A DNA stretch of 64,000 nt from Clostridium sp. KNHs214 (GCF_000744935.1 NZ_JQMW01000009.1:744001-808000), one strand, 5' to 3'. Positions 24,627 through 33,157 are shown, numbered from the stretch's first letter. Made by a program: numbers and translations. Notes: a model not told the origin generated them from the letters alone.

Positions 24627-26761
24627 TGCAATCTTATTTTATTTTCAATAATACTAACAGCTTGGATATGGGGATAGTAGTTAATAAGCTACCCCAAATT
24701 ATTAAATCAGAAAAAAATGTAGAAAAAATAGAAGTGCTAGGTAGAGACGGTTTTCTAACAAAAGATTATAAAACATATAAATCCACTGTTAAATCTGTAG
24801 AATGTACATTAATGGATGGAAATATAGATAAAATATGTGCTTGGCTAGATGGTAGTGATGAGGTTATATTTTCTAATGAATCTGACAAAATTTATAAAGC
24901 TACAATAATTAATCAGATACCTTTTGAGAAAATTATACCATTAGCATATAGATTTATAGTTCAATTTGAATGTCAGCCATTAAAACATTTAAAAGATGAA
25001 AATGAAATAAATTGGGAAGTAGAAACAACTAGCAATTCAGTTTTAGGAAATATAGTTAGTACGAATGCCACTTGTGATGGAATGATGAATATTGAGATAG
25101 GTGGTAATACATTAAAAAACGAAATACAGAATGGAGATTTTAGTAATGGAACTACTGGGTGGATGGGAAACTTATCATCTATTAGTGTTGAAAATAATGT
25201 TTTAACAGCATCTCCTAACGATGCTGGAGCTAGAGGTGTTTATACTATGATAAATGGTACAGCACAACACAAATACTATGTCAGTTGCAATATATACACT
25301 GATTATGCTGATTCAATTGAAATAGGGATAGAAGGTGCTAGAGTAAGCTGTGCAGATGTGCCAACCAATATTTGGAAAAGATATTCAGTTATCAGTTCCT
25401 TTAATAATTCTAATGCAGTAACTTTTTATCAAAGAATTCTAAATTGGAGTTCGGAAAAGAAAATTAAGTTTAAGGAAATGCTTTGTATAGACCTAACCGC
25501 CATGTTTGGAACAGGTAACGAGCCTACGAAAGAATGGTGCGATGCTAATATAAAGTGGTTTGATGGTATTAAATCAGTAGGCGAAGTTGAGGGCAATAAA
25601 ATAGAAGCTTTATCGTGTGGGAAAAACTTAGCGAATTTTAATGATTGGTATATTGGATATGGAACAGGAATTAAAAATACAGATAGTTATACTTTAGATA
25701 ATAATTCACATTTACGAATTAAGAAAAATGTTGTAATAGGTAAAACTTACACCATATCAAGTAATAATAACAATTTTATACTTAGACTTAGAGATAATAA
25801 CCAAATATTACTACCAGAGGTTACTGGAAGAAGTTATACTGCAACACAAAATATAATAACATTTGAAATATTTAATAAAACAGGAATAACGCAAACTTAT
25901 GGAGATTTACAGATAGAAGAAGGTACAACCGCAACACCATACGAACCTCACAAGAGCGATAAATTAGACATTTTAAACATTGTTTTAAGAGGTTTTAATA
26001 ACGTTAGAGACCTTGCTAGTGGAGATACGATTACTAGAAAAATAGGTAAAATGGTACTAAATGGTACAGAAAGTAACTGGAGGTATTTCGGTACAAATAC
26101 AACACATGCTTACATGGCTCTAGACCCTTGGAATGGTAAAAGTAATTCTGTGTTACTTTGTGATAAACTTCCGTATTTAACATATGATGAATATATGGCT
26201 AAAAATAAAAATGGGGTTTACGCCACAGCAAGTGGATTAGTATTTGTATATGAAAAAGGTGGTATAACAACAATAGAACAATTAAAACAAACATTAGCAA
26301 CACTAGCACCTACAGTTTACTACGAACTAGCAACACCGTTTATAGAAAAATTACCACAACCATTAACATTACAGAGTTTTAAGGGCGGTACATTGCAAGT
26401 TAATACCGATATACCACCATACATTAAAGAATGGCATACGATTAACAAGAAGAAAATAAATATATGCAATAATGGTACACTTGAATGTAAACCGATTATA
26501 TCAGTTGTAGGTACAGGAGATATAATACTTCATATTGAACACAACAATTCTACCAAAGATATATTGCTAAAAAATATAGAAGATTCCATAACAATTAATA
26601 CAGATATAGAGGAATGTTACAAAGAATACAATGGAGTTTTAGAAGGACAAAACAATAAACTATATTCAGACTTTCCAGTTTTCTCGGTAGGAGAGTCTAC
26701 CATAACATGGGAAGGGAATATACAATTAATAAAAATTAAAAAAAATGAATGTTATTTATAA
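24626..26761 (+). CDS. Distal tail protein, enlarged (evolved Dit)
   Basis: 711 residues. Residues 1-135 (FIFNNTNSLDMGIVVNKLP … YRFIVQFECQP) form the Dit hub domain. The last 100 residues (GTLECKPIISVVGTGDIILHI…, FPVFSVGESTITWEG) form the galectin-like half. Between them about 450 residues are inserted with two carbohydrate-binding-like beta domains, including WMGNLSS…GVYTMI and AFGTGNEPTKEWC-type repeats. Evolved Dits carry glycan-binding modules for host attachment. The inserted part is probably the receptor-binding device. Confidence 0.75.
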   Translation: MQSYFIFNNTNSLDMGIVVNKLPQIIKSEKNVEKIEVLGRDGFLTKDYKTYKSTVKSVECTLMDGNIDKICAWLDGSDEVIFSNESDKIYKATIINQIPFEKIIPLAYRFIVQFECQPLKHLKDENEINWEVETTSNSVLGNIVSTNATCDGMMNIEIGGNTLKNEIQNGDFSNGTTGWMGNLSSISVENNVLTASPNDAGARGVYTMINGTAQHKYYVSCNIYTDYADSIEIGIEGARVSCADVPTNIWKRYSVISSFNNSNAVTFYQRILNWSSEKKIKFKEMLCIDLTAMFGTGNEPTKEWCDANIKWFDGIKSVGEVEGNKIEALSCGKNLANFNDWYIGYGTGIKNTDSYTLDNNSHLRIKKNVVIGKTYTISSNNNNFILRLRDNNQILLPEVTGRSYTATQNIITFEIFNKTGITQTYGDLQIEEGTTATPYEPHKSDKLDILNIVLRGFNNVRDLASGDTITRKIGKMVLNGTESNWRYFGTNTTHAYMALDPWNGKSNSVLLCDKLPYLTYDEYMAKNKNGVYATASGLVFVYEKGGITTIEQLKQTLATLAPTVYYELATPFIEKLPQPLTLQSFKGGTLQVNTDIPPYIKEWHTINKKKINICNNGTLECKPIISVVGTGDIILHIEHNNSTKDILLKNIEDSITINTDIEECYKEYNGVLEGQNNKLYSDFPVFSVGESTITWEGNIQLIKIKKNECYL

Positions 26762-26790
26762 GGTATTTCCGTTTTGGAAGTACCTTATTT
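26760..26790 (+). terminator. Weak terminator between Dit and tail-fibre genes
   Basis: AAGGTA pairs with TACCTT and TTCC with GGAA around a TTTT loop; a short T-run follows. Confidence 0.45.
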
Positions 26791-26814
26791 GAATATTGGA
26801 GGTGAAAATAATAC

Positions 26815-29349
26815 ATGATTAATGTTTACGATAAACGTGAGAAAGATTTTGGACACATGGGATTATGTGTGTTGAATGAATGTATAAGTTGCGTTGTCAC
26901 AGAAGAATTAAACGGATTATATAAATTAGAAATGGAGTATCCTATTACAGAAAGTGAAAAGTATAAATATCTTACAGAAGAAAATATTATAAAAGTACCT
27001 ACACCCGAATATGGAAAACAGTTATTCCGTATAACTCACAAGAGGGAGAATGAAAAATCTATACACATTGTTGCTTATCATATTTTCTATGACCTTTTAG
27101 ACAACATGGTACTTGACAGTAGACCAACAGATACATTAGCAGATGACGCTATAAAGAAATTACTAGCTGATTCTATAGTACAAATGGGATTTGTAGGTTC
27201 TAGTGATATTACTACAGTTTCTACTGGTTATTATATTAGAAAAAATATTGTTGATTGTCTATTGGGAAATGATGAAAATAGCTTTCTTAACCGTTGGGGT
27301 GGTGAAATAGTAAGAGATAATTTCAATATAATTATGAAAAATCATAGGGGAGTTGATAGAGGATTTACGCTCAAATATGGTAAAAATATAACTGGAATAG
27401 AAGTACAAACAGACACAACGGAACTATGTACGAGAGTAATATCAACTTGTCTAAACTCTATAAATAATACAGTTATAGAGCTACCCGAAAAATTCATAGA
27501 CAGTCCTCTTATAAGTAATTATAGTCACCCATATATAGTTGAAAAAAGATTTGATGATATACAATTAGTTGCTGATAACCAAGAGGGAATACATGATATT
27601 AATGAAATATATAGGTTGCTAAGAGAAAAAACAAATAAACTATTCTCTGAACAACATATTGATGTACCAAAGAGTAACTTTAGAGTTGATTTTGTATCCC
27701 TCTTTGACACAGAAGAATACAAGGAATATAAAATATTAGAGAAATGTTTTATTGGTGATTCAGTAACAATTAATTATGAACCGCTTAGTATACACATACA
27801 AGCTAGGATAATAAGCTATCAGTATGATTGTATTTCTCAAAAGTATATAAAATTAGAATTAGGTAACTATGTTGACAAGTTTGGATCCGAAACTAAAAGA
27901 GAGATAAATAAATTAAGTAAGGATATAAACTATAGCAACAAAAGATTGACTAATCAGGAAAATGTATTAAATTCATATACTACAGAGTTAGCTAATTTGT
28001 CACAAATGCTAATAGTTGACAAAGAAAAATTAGTTGAAATGTTAAAAGCTGATGAAAAATTTCAAACATTAGAAGAAAATAAACAGAAAGAATATATAGA
28101 TGAATTGAATAAAATAAACGAAAGTAGTGAAGATTATGAAATCGACTTAATAAATCTTAAAATTTGTAATTGGGACATAACATATGATACTTACATTGAA
28201 CTTAAAAATATGTTAAATAATATAAAAAATAATGTAATGAAAAGATTAAATAGCGTACAAAATTCTGTAGATATGTTAAAAGAAAATCTACAGTCCACAA
28301 AATCTGAACTAGAAAAATCTATGAATGATTCTATTGATGTAATCCAAAAAGGACTCGGCGGCTATGTAGTTAAGCGTAATGGCGAAATTCTAATCATGGA
28401 CACCGAAGACCCTTCAACAGCGACACAAGTATGGAGATGGAACAAAAATGGATTGGCTTATTCACGTGGCTATAACATCCCCGAATCTGAGTGGGAAACC
28501 GCTATCGACATGTATGGGAGAATTAATTGTAATTTCTTAGGAGCAGGACAGATAAAAGCCGTTGACATTGAGGGAAGTATAATCAAGGGTGGAACTTTTA
28601 TTGCTACAGACGGAGAGAGGAGCATTCTTGACGAAAATGCTACAAGAAAATTGATAATGGACGCTGGTCATGTGTGGCTACAAGGTAAAGATAAAACATG
28701 GCTTGATTACAATAAGAAAATAGAGACATCCTTGGAACCCGCCCAAATTGTACTGACTAATACAATAGATATGCAAAATGGTTGGTTGAGCTCGAATAAA
28801 CCAGCTCGTACCGAATATGAGCCTAATGGTATTTTTCAAGATGGTACACCAGGAACGGATGGAGAGTGGAAAAAAGCTATTGATTTTACAATAGCTACAC
28901 CAAAGCTAAGTCTGCATACCGATGTAATAGAAACTGACCCAACGGGGCTATTTAACACACAAGTAGTAGCTAAATTTAATGAAAAATACGGCTTTTGGAC
29001 AACAAACACAGGAGATTATTGGCATCCTATAATTCCGAATGGTGGCTGGGGTTGGTACGGTGGTAATTATAGTGATTTAGTTTGTAAAATGGAAGGATGT
29101 GGTGTTGTTAGATTGAGAGGTATGATAAGAAACAGTAACGGAACTGCTAGTAGTGGGAGCGTTATAGCTACATTAGACCCACCCTATAGACCAACATTCA
29201 GGGAGATATTTAGTGTTAATACGGGCGGAAATGTTGTTGGAAGAGTAGATATAGACCCCAATGGAGATATATGTTATATGAGTGGAAACGTGGAGTATAT
29301 CAGTTTTTCTGGAATAACATTTGATTCAGTATCACAGATAGAGAATTAA
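26815..29349 (+). CDS. Prophage tail endopeptidase / tail spike protein
   Basis: 844 residues. Residues 1-360 match the prophage endopeptidase tail (Tal, gp21-like) domain: VYDKREKDFGHMGLCVL … TEELNGLYKLEMEYP … RWGGEIVRDNFNIIM. Residues 355-500 are coiled coil. The last 340 residues form a glycine/tryptophan-rich fibre tip ending in GWGWYGGNYSD and a beta-sandwich. The gene makes the baseplate tip and host-recognition fibre. GGAGGTG ribosome site. Confidence 0.85.
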   Translation: MINVYDKREKDFGHMGLCVLNECISCVVTEELNGLYKLEMEYPITESEKYKYLTEENIIKVPTPEYGKQLFRITHKRENEKSIHIVAYHIFYDLLDNMVLDSRPTDTLADDAIKKLLADSIVQMGFVGSSDITTVSTGYYIRKNIVDCLLGNDENSFLNRWGGEIVRDNFNIIMKNHRGVDRGFTLKYGKNITGIEVQTDTTELCTRVISTCLNSINNTVIELPEKFIDSPLISNYSHPYIVEKRFDDIQLVADNQEGIHDINEIYRLLREKTNKLFSEQHIDVPKSNFRVDFVSLFDTEEYKEYKILEKCFIGDSVTINYEPLSIHIQARIISYQYDCISQKYIKLELGNYVDKFGSETKREINKLSKDINYSNKRLTNQENVLNSYTTELANLSQMLIVDKEKLVEMLKADEKFQTLEENKQKEYIDELNKINESSEDYEIDLINLKICNWDITYDTYIELKNMLNNIKNNVMKRLNSVQNSVDMLKENLQSTKSELEKSMNDSIDVIQKGLGGYVVKRNGEILIMDTEDPSTATQVWRWNKNGLAYSRGYNIPESEWETAIDMYGRINCNFLGAGQIKAVDIEGSIIKGGTFIATDGERSILDENATRKLIMDAGHVWLQGKDKTWLDYNKKIETSLEPAQIVLTNTIDMQNGWLSSNKPARTEYEPNGIFQDGTPGTDGEWKKAIDFTIATPKLSLHTDVIETDPTGLFNTQVVAKFNEKYGFWTTNTGDYWHPIIPNGGWGWYGGNYSDLVCKMEGCGVVRLRGMIRNSNGTASSGSVIATLDPPYRPTFREIFSVNTGGNVVGRVDIDPNGDICYMSGNVEYISFSGITFDSVSQIEN

Positions 29350-29429
29350 AAAATATTATGGTGATTATACCGAGTGTGACGGTTAGAGTATTACTCACTA
29401 GTATGGTAAACTTTATTAAAATTAATATA

Positions 29430-29495
29430 GTCGGTATGGAGACGAAAAACCCATATCCATTGGTCGGTATGAAGACCTAAAACTCATTACCATTA
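29430..29495 (+). repeat. Tandem 33-nt repeat downstream of tail fibre gene
   Basis: GTCGGTATGGAGAC… (29430-29462) and GTCGGTATGAAGACC… (29463-29495) are adjacent near-copies. ATACCGA at about 29367 is an inverted match to TCGGTAT. No coding function seen in 29350-29520. Confidence 0.5.
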
Positions 29496-29521
29496 CAGAG
29501 TAAACTGCTAAAAATCAATGG

Positions 29522-29545
29522 AAGGATGACTTTTGTCATCCTTTT
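29522..29545 (+). terminator. Terminator of tail operon
   Basis: GGATGAC (29524-29530) pairs with GTCATCC (29535-29541) around a TTTT loop, followed by TTTT. Confidence 0.7.
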
Positions 29546-29563
29546 GTTTATGAGGGGGAAGAA

Positions 29564-29626
29564 ATGAAAGAAACAACTTTCAAAGAAAGAGTAAAAAATA
29601 AAGCAATAGTAGAAGCAAAAAATTAA
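29564..29626 (+). CDS. Very small ORF (20 residues) after tail operon
   Basis: ATG preceded by GAGGGGGAAG; encodes MKETTFKERVKNKAIVEAKN. Basic, helical. Small ORFs in this position are common in siphoviruses, but no family is recognised. Confidence 0.35.
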   Translation: MKETTFKERVKNKAIVEAKN

Positions 29627-29659
29627 ATAAAAATCAAAAATAATATTTAATTAATTTTA

Positions 29660-29690
29660 AAAATAGTACCAATAGGAGGTGGAAAATAAT
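29660..29690 (+). repeat. 31-bp direct repeat, left copy, bounding the moron segment
   Basis: The sequence around AGTACCAATAGGAGGTGG, including a strong ribosome site, is identical at 29660-29690 and 31495-31525. The 1.8 kb between holds two toxin-antitoxin-like loci. Confidence 0.8.
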
Positions 29691-29692
29691 AT

Positions 29693-29779
29693 ATAAAAAT
29701 ATTAGAAATTTGGTATTGGGATTTTGATAATATTGAAGAAACATTAGAGAAAGAATTAAATATAAATAATAAAGAATAA
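29693..29779 (+). pseudogene. 28-codon start-less frame after left direct repeat
   Basis: Directly after the repeated AGGAGGTGG ribosome site a frame encodes IKILEIWYWDFDNIEETLEK…, but an ATA stands where the start codon should be, and a TAA lies just upstream. It may be a small phage gene whose start was lost at the recombination junction, or may use a rare start. Confidence 0.35.
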
Positions 29780-29846
29780 CTCAAAAACGTTATATAATTG
29801 AATTATTGCATAACTTACAATTTTACAAAAGTATGCCATAAAATAC

Positions 29847-29875
29847 TTGACTTTGTGCACAATTAAATATATACT
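29847..29875 (+). promoter_or_regulatory. Vegetative promoter for the repeat RNA
   Basis: TTGACT (29847-29852) and TATACT (29870-29875) are separated by exactly 17 bp, close to the sigma-A consensus. Predicted RNA start about 29882-29884, some 18 bases before the first repeat. Confidence 0.7.
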
Positions 29876-29882
29876 TAATATA

Positions 29883-30053
29883 CACACTAAAATTAAATAG
29901 TTAATGTTGAGTGTTTCGCCACTTTAAGAGCGAACTTAATGACAAGTGTCTCACTACTTTAAAAGGTGAACTTAATGTTGAGTGTTTCGCCACTTTAAGA
30001 GCGAACTTAATGGCTTATTAAGGTGAGAATTAGAAAATATTCTTACCTTTTTT
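29883..30053 (+). ncRNA. Type III antitoxin-like tandem-repeat RNA
   Basis: Three contiguous repeats of 35, 36 and 35 nt start at 29901, 29936 and 29972. Repeats 1 and 3 are identical; a partial fourth starts TTAATGG. Each carries GTTTCGC…GCGAAC, or GTCTCAC…GGTGAAC, so the arms co-vary while the stem is kept. A terminator follows: AAGGTGAGAAT (30020-30030) with ATTCTTACCTT (30039-30049) and a T-run. Promoter, 35-36 nt repeats, terminator and then a toxin-like gene are the order of ToxIN/AbiQ-type loci, where each repeat is processed into a pseudoknot antitoxin. Confidence 0.65.
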
Positions 30054-30077
30054 GCTGTTCTGAATATGGAGGATATG

Positions 30078-30317
30078 ATGACCCAATTAAAATTTTATGA
30101 AGTTGATAAAAATTATTTAAATTTTTTACAAAAATCTGAATTAAAACATAGAGGATTTACCAAAGTGCCTAATCACAATTATGCCAACAATGAAGAAATT
30201 TGTGATGTGTATATTAGAGAAGATGACATACAAGATTGGCATTCAGATGGAAACGAAATCATATTATTTTTTGAAGACGATAATAATATAAGTATATCAG
30301 ACATGACTGTATATTAA
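30078..30317 (+). CDS. ToxN/AbiQ-like toxin, shortened or hybrid
   Basis: 79 residues from an ATG 5 bases after GGAGG (in-frame ATGs at 30066 and 30075 are badly spaced). QLKFYEVDKNYLNFLQK at the N-terminus resembles the opening strand and helix of the type III endoribonuclease toxin. Family members run to about 160-200 residues; after about residue 40 this protein continues with an acidic stretch (REDDIQDWHSDGNEIILFFEDD) that I do not recognise. Probably a truncated or fused, inactive toxin. It sits directly after the repeat RNA, which supports the assignment. Confidence 0.45.
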   Translation: MTQLKFYEVDKNYLNFLQKSELKHRGFTKVPNHNYANNEEICDVYIREDDIQDWHSDGNEIILFFEDDNNISISDMTVY

Positions 30318-30325
30318 TAAAATAA

Positions 30326-30387
30326 AGGTGAAAGACGTAAATAACTAGACTTCTTTAGTGGTACTGGAGGTTTAGTTATTTTCACCT
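30326..30387 (+). terminator. Terminator-like hairpin after toxin gene
   Basis: AGGTGAAA plus AATAACTA on the left (30326-30346) pair with TTAGTTATT and TTTCACCT on the right (30372-30387), leaving a bulge of six bases. A T-run is lacking, so termination is uncertain. From here to 30645 there is no gene other than the repeat described next. Confidence 0.4.
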
Positions 30388-30464
30388 CATTCTCCCATTT
30401 ACCAGTTTGATATATTTACAATTTATGGTAATATATAGGTATGAATATAAATACCGATAAATAT

Positions 30465-30550
30465 AAACATGAATAATAATTATCTACATGGTTAGCATAG
30501 TGAATATTGAAAATGAATTATATGCAAAAACATAAAAATTATTCATGTTT
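30465..30550. promoter_or_regulatory. 13-bp inverted repeat upstream of the PemK-like locus
   Basis: AAACATGAATAAT (30465-30477) is the exact inverse of ATTATTCATGTTT (30538-30550), with CGAT/ATCG extending it. It lies about 100 bp before the antitoxin-like gene and could be an operator for autoregulation, as in type II loci. Confidence 0.4.
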
Positions 30551-30645
30551 ATCGTAAATATTTTGTTAAATATTGAAAATCGAGGGGTGAATGTGGTAGA
30601 ATGATATTAAAGAGATGGACAAGTAAAAATAATGGAGGGGTAAAT

Positions 30646-30798
30646 ATGGGAAAGGTGATTAATTTAAGAGAGTTTAAAGCATCTAAAGAAGATAAAAAGC
30701 ATTTTACTACTAAAAGTTACAAAAGTAAATATGATGAAGCTTTAGATAAATTAAATGAAAAAGATATAAAATTACTTAAGGAAATGATGGAAAATTAA
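30646..30798 (+). CDS. Probable antitoxin partner of the PemK-like toxin
   Basis: 50 residues (MGKVINLREFKASKEDKKHF … LNEKDIKLLKEMMEN), highly charged and helical. Start after GGAGGGG; an upstream in-frame ATG at 30601 lacks a ribosome site. Its stop codon abuts the start of the PemK-like gene with no gap, indicating coupled synthesis. No family recognised; role inferred from position. Confidence 0.5.
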   Translation: MGKVINLREFKASKEDKKHFTTKSYKSKYDEALDKLNEKDIKLLKEMMEN

Positions 30799-31413
30799 AT
30801 GGAATATAAAGATATAGAGTTAGTTTCTAATAATGAAATTAAACGAGGAAAAATATTTTGGTCAGCTATCCCATTTTCAGAACAAAGACCTTTAATTATA
30901 TATGATTCAATTAAAAATGCTTCATATACTGGAAAAATACATGAAGAAAATAATTTAGATTTCAATAGTATCAATGAAAGAAAACAATCTAATGAGATTG
31001 ATGTTATTATAAGACACAAAAGAAGAATGGCGTTAATCGTGCAAAATGATAAGTTTAATAATGATGCTGATTATCCGTTTGTATACGTTATACCAATAAC
31101 AACTTTTGGTGGAAATAAAGAAAAAATAAATTATGTTAAAAATAATCCTGAATTGCCTAATTTTCATTATTTGGGAAATCTTACAGGCAAAGAATCAGTT
31201 ATTAACATAAGTGATATTAAAAGAATACATAAATCTTTATTATTGGAAGATTCTAATTTTAAAATAAATGATGATGGTAAAATTATGATAGATGTTTGTA
31301 AAAAAATAGGATATTATATGAATATTCAACAAATTGAAAAGTGTAAAGAATGTAAATATAATTATGAAAATTACATTAAAATTGAGGACAAGCTTGTAAA
31401 GAAAGCTGAATAA
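30799..31413 (+). CDS. PemK/MazF-family toxin-like protein
   Basis: 204 residues. RGKIFWSAIPFSEQRPLIIYD matches the first strands of PemK/MazF endoribonucleases, and RRMALIVQNDKFNN…FVYVIPITT the second. It is longer than the usual 110 residues, with an insertion (residues 45-75) and a C-terminal extension with KCKECKYNY. MazF-type toxins cut mRNA. The conserved catalytic Arg/Thr positions appear at RRMA and PITT, but spacing is unusual. Own terminator follows. Confidence 0.65.
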   Translation: MEYKDIELVSNNEIKRGKIFWSAIPFSEQRPLIIYDSIKNASYTGKIHEENNLDFNSINERKQSNEIDVIIRHKRRMALIVQNDKFNNDADYPFVYVIPITTFGGNKEKINYVKNNPELPNFHYLGNLTGKESVINISDIKRIHKSLLLEDSNFKINDDGKIMIDVCKKIGYYMNIQQIEKCKECKYNYENYIKIEDKLVKKAE

Positions 31414-31435
31414 AAACTGTATAATTAAAAAAATA

Positions 31436-31472
31436 AAACCCCTAACAAATAAAAGTTAGAGGTTTTTATTAT
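31436..31472 (+). terminator. Terminator after PemK-like gene
   Basis: AAACC-CTAAC pairs with GTTAG-GGTTT around AAATAAAA, followed by TTATT. Confidence 0.65.
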
Positions 31473-31494
31473 GCAAAAAATCGAGTAAATATTT

Positions 31495-31525
31495 AAAATA
31501 GTACCAATAGGAGGTGGAAAATAAT
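31495..31525 (+). repeat. 31-bp direct repeat, right copy
   Basis: Identical to 29660-29690. Immediately followed by a second ribosome site and the holin-type gene. Confidence 0.8.
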
Positions 31526-31543
31526 TAGAGGAGGTAAATGGAA

Positions 31544-31777
31544 ATGAATAATGAAGTAATGGAAATAAAGATAAATGAACATACGGAAGAAATAAAAGAA
31601 CATGACAGAAGATTGGATAAGATAGAACAGGATGGAAGGGAGTTTAGGACAGAAATTAAGAACTTATGTAAGGATTTAAAAGGATTAACAGTAACAATTA
31701 GATGGTTCATGGGATTACTTGTAGGAAGCTTTGTAGGCTTCTTTTTTTATGCAATTCAACATGGATTGTTTAAGTAG
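31544..31777 (+). CDS. XhlA-like holin/hemolysin protein
   Basis: 77 residues. A coiled-coil N-terminal half (INEHTEEIKEHDRRLDKIEQDG) and one C-terminal transmembrane span (FMGLLVGSFVGFFFYAI) are the XhlA layout; XhlA acts with a holin to release the endolysin. ATG 31544 is 9 bases after GAGGAGG; ATG 31538 is too close. Confidence 0.8.
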   Translation: MNNEVMEIKINEHTEEIKEHDRRLDKIEQDGREFRTEIKNLCKDLKGLTVTIRWFMGLLVGSFVGFFFYAIQHGLFK

Positions 31778-31821
31778 ATTATTTGAGTAATAAATTTAAA
31801 AATAGAAAGGATGATGTATGA

Positions 31822-32883
31822 ATGAATATTATAGAAACAGAAGTAAGTAGAAGGTTAAAAGGATTACCACATAATAATTATCCTAGTAGAATAGTTTTAC
31901 ACCATGCAGAAGCTACAAATTGTACCGTAGAAGATATAGACAGATGGCACAGAGGTAGAGGTTGGCAAGGCATAGGATATCACTATTTTGTTAGAAAAGA
32001 TGGACAAATATACAAAGGTAGACCGGATTATACTATGGGCGCACATTGTTTGCATAACAACACTAATACAATTGGCATATGTGCCGAAGGAAAATATATG
32101 GTAGAAACAATGCCAGAAGTACAAAAACAAGCTATTATATCATTATGTAAATCACTAGGTATAAAAGATATTAAAGGTCACAGAGAATTAAATAGTACAG
32201 ATTGTCCAGGGAGAAATTACCCACTAGAAGAAATAAGAAATGCAGTTGTTAATGGAAAAGCTTCCACTTCAACAACTAAAACTGCTCCCTCTGCAACTAG
32301 CGATACAAGTGTAAGAGATAAAATTGGAGTTATAACAGGTAATGGTGTTAATGTTAGATTAGATGCTGGTATGGATGGAGCTATTTTAGGAAGTGTTAAC
32401 AAAGGTGACAAAGTAACCTTATGGAGTTTAGAGGGTGAGTGGTATCACTGCTATAGTTTGTATAAGGGATATAATAGATGCTATATACATAAAGACTATG
32501 TGAAAATAATAAATGAAGCTGCAATAAGTAAGCCAGTTCAAACCAAACAAGAAACATGGCAAGTAAATATTAATGGAGATATTATACGAGAACTTCAAAA
32601 CGAATTAAATATACAATATAATGCTGGAATAAAAGTAGATGGATGGGCTGGAGATATTACAATTGACCATTTACCAGTAGTTAGGCAAGGAGCAAAAGGT
32701 AATATTACTAGGATTATACAGAAAATATTACTATTAAAAGGATACAAATTGCCTAAGTATGGAGCAGATGGAACATTTGGAGAGGAAATGAAAGCAGCAG
32801 TACTTCAATTTCAAAAGGCGAATGGATTAAGTGTAGATGGTGTTGTAGGTATTAATACATGGAAAGTATTATTAAGAGCATAG
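31822..32883 (+). CDS. Phage endolysin: amidase_2 with SH3 and peptidoglycan-binding domains
   Basis: 353 residues. Residues 10-140 are an N-acetylmuramoyl-L-alanine amidase (amidase_2): zinc ligands in VLHHAE, the later HREL and DCPGRNYP, with the HYFVRKDGQIY core. A Ser/Thr/Ala linker is followed by an SH3-type domain (GNGVNVRLDAGMDGAILG) at about 170-235. A C-terminal module of 100 residues (RELQNELNIQYNAGIKVDGW…QFQKANGLSVDGVVG) contains a PG_binding_1 repeat. Cuts the host wall at lysis. The same C-terminal module occurs in the amidase at 33825-34709. Confidence 0.9.
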   Translation: MNIIETEVSRRLKGLPHNNYPSRIVLHHAEATNCTVEDIDRWHRGRGWQGIGYHYFVRKDGQIYKGRPDYTMGAHCLHNNTNTIGICAEGKYMVETMPEVQKQAIISLCKSLGIKDIKGHRELNSTDCPGRNYPLEEIRNAVVNGKASTSTTKTAPSATSDTSVRDKIGVITGNGVNVRLDAGMDGAILGSVNKGDKVTLWSLEGEWYHCYSLYKGYNRCYIHKDYVKIINEAAISKPVQTKQETWQVNINGDIIRELQNELNIQYNAGIKVDGWAGDITIDHLPVVRQGAKGNITRIIQKILLLKGYKLPKYGADGTFGEEMKAAVLQFQKANGLSVDGVVGINTWKVLLRA

Positions 32884-32898
32884 GAGGTATATATAATT

Positions 32899-33096
32899 AT
32901 GAAGGAATTTATATTTAACTTTTTTCAGATTAAAAAGATAATAGCGTTAATGTTAACAATAGTATTTTGTATACTAGCTTTAGGTAAATATATTTCTAGT
33001 ACAGAATTTTTAACTATATTTAGTATGGTTATAGGTACATATTTTGGACAGTCAAGTGTAAGACAAGCTACAAAAGAAGTACATGAACAAAAGTAA
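32899..33096 (+). CDS. Holin-like small membrane protein
   Basis: 65 residues with two hydrophobic segments (KIIALMLTIVFCILALG and FLTIFSMVIGTYFGQS) and a charged C-terminus. Size, topology and place next to the endolysin indicate a holin. AGGAGGT ribosome site, 15 bases after the endolysin gene. Confidence 0.65.
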   Translation: MKEFIFNFFQIKKIIALMLTIVFCILALGKYISSTEFLTIFSMVIGTYFGQSSVRQATKEVHEQK

Positions 33097-33097
33097 A

Positions 33098-33131
33098 GGG
33101 TGTAGGTTAAACCTACACCCTCACATTTTTT
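33098..33131 (+). terminator. Terminator of prophage lysis operon
   Basis: GGGTGTAGGT (33098-33107) pairs perfectly with ACCTACACCC (33111-33120), followed by TCACATTTTTTT. Confidence 0.75.
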
Positions 33132-33157
33132 TAGTTAATTGCATCCGACAAGTTGGA

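Noticed and set aside
29350..29520. Diversity-generating retroelement template repeat after the tail fibre gene
   Set aside because: The tandem 33-nt repeats do not match the fibre gene's 3' end and there is no reverse transcriptase in the window.
29901..30006. CRISPR-like array of three 35-36-nt repeats
   Set aside because: The repeats are contiguous with no spacers, differ in a co-varying way, and no cas genes are near; a type III antitoxin fits better.
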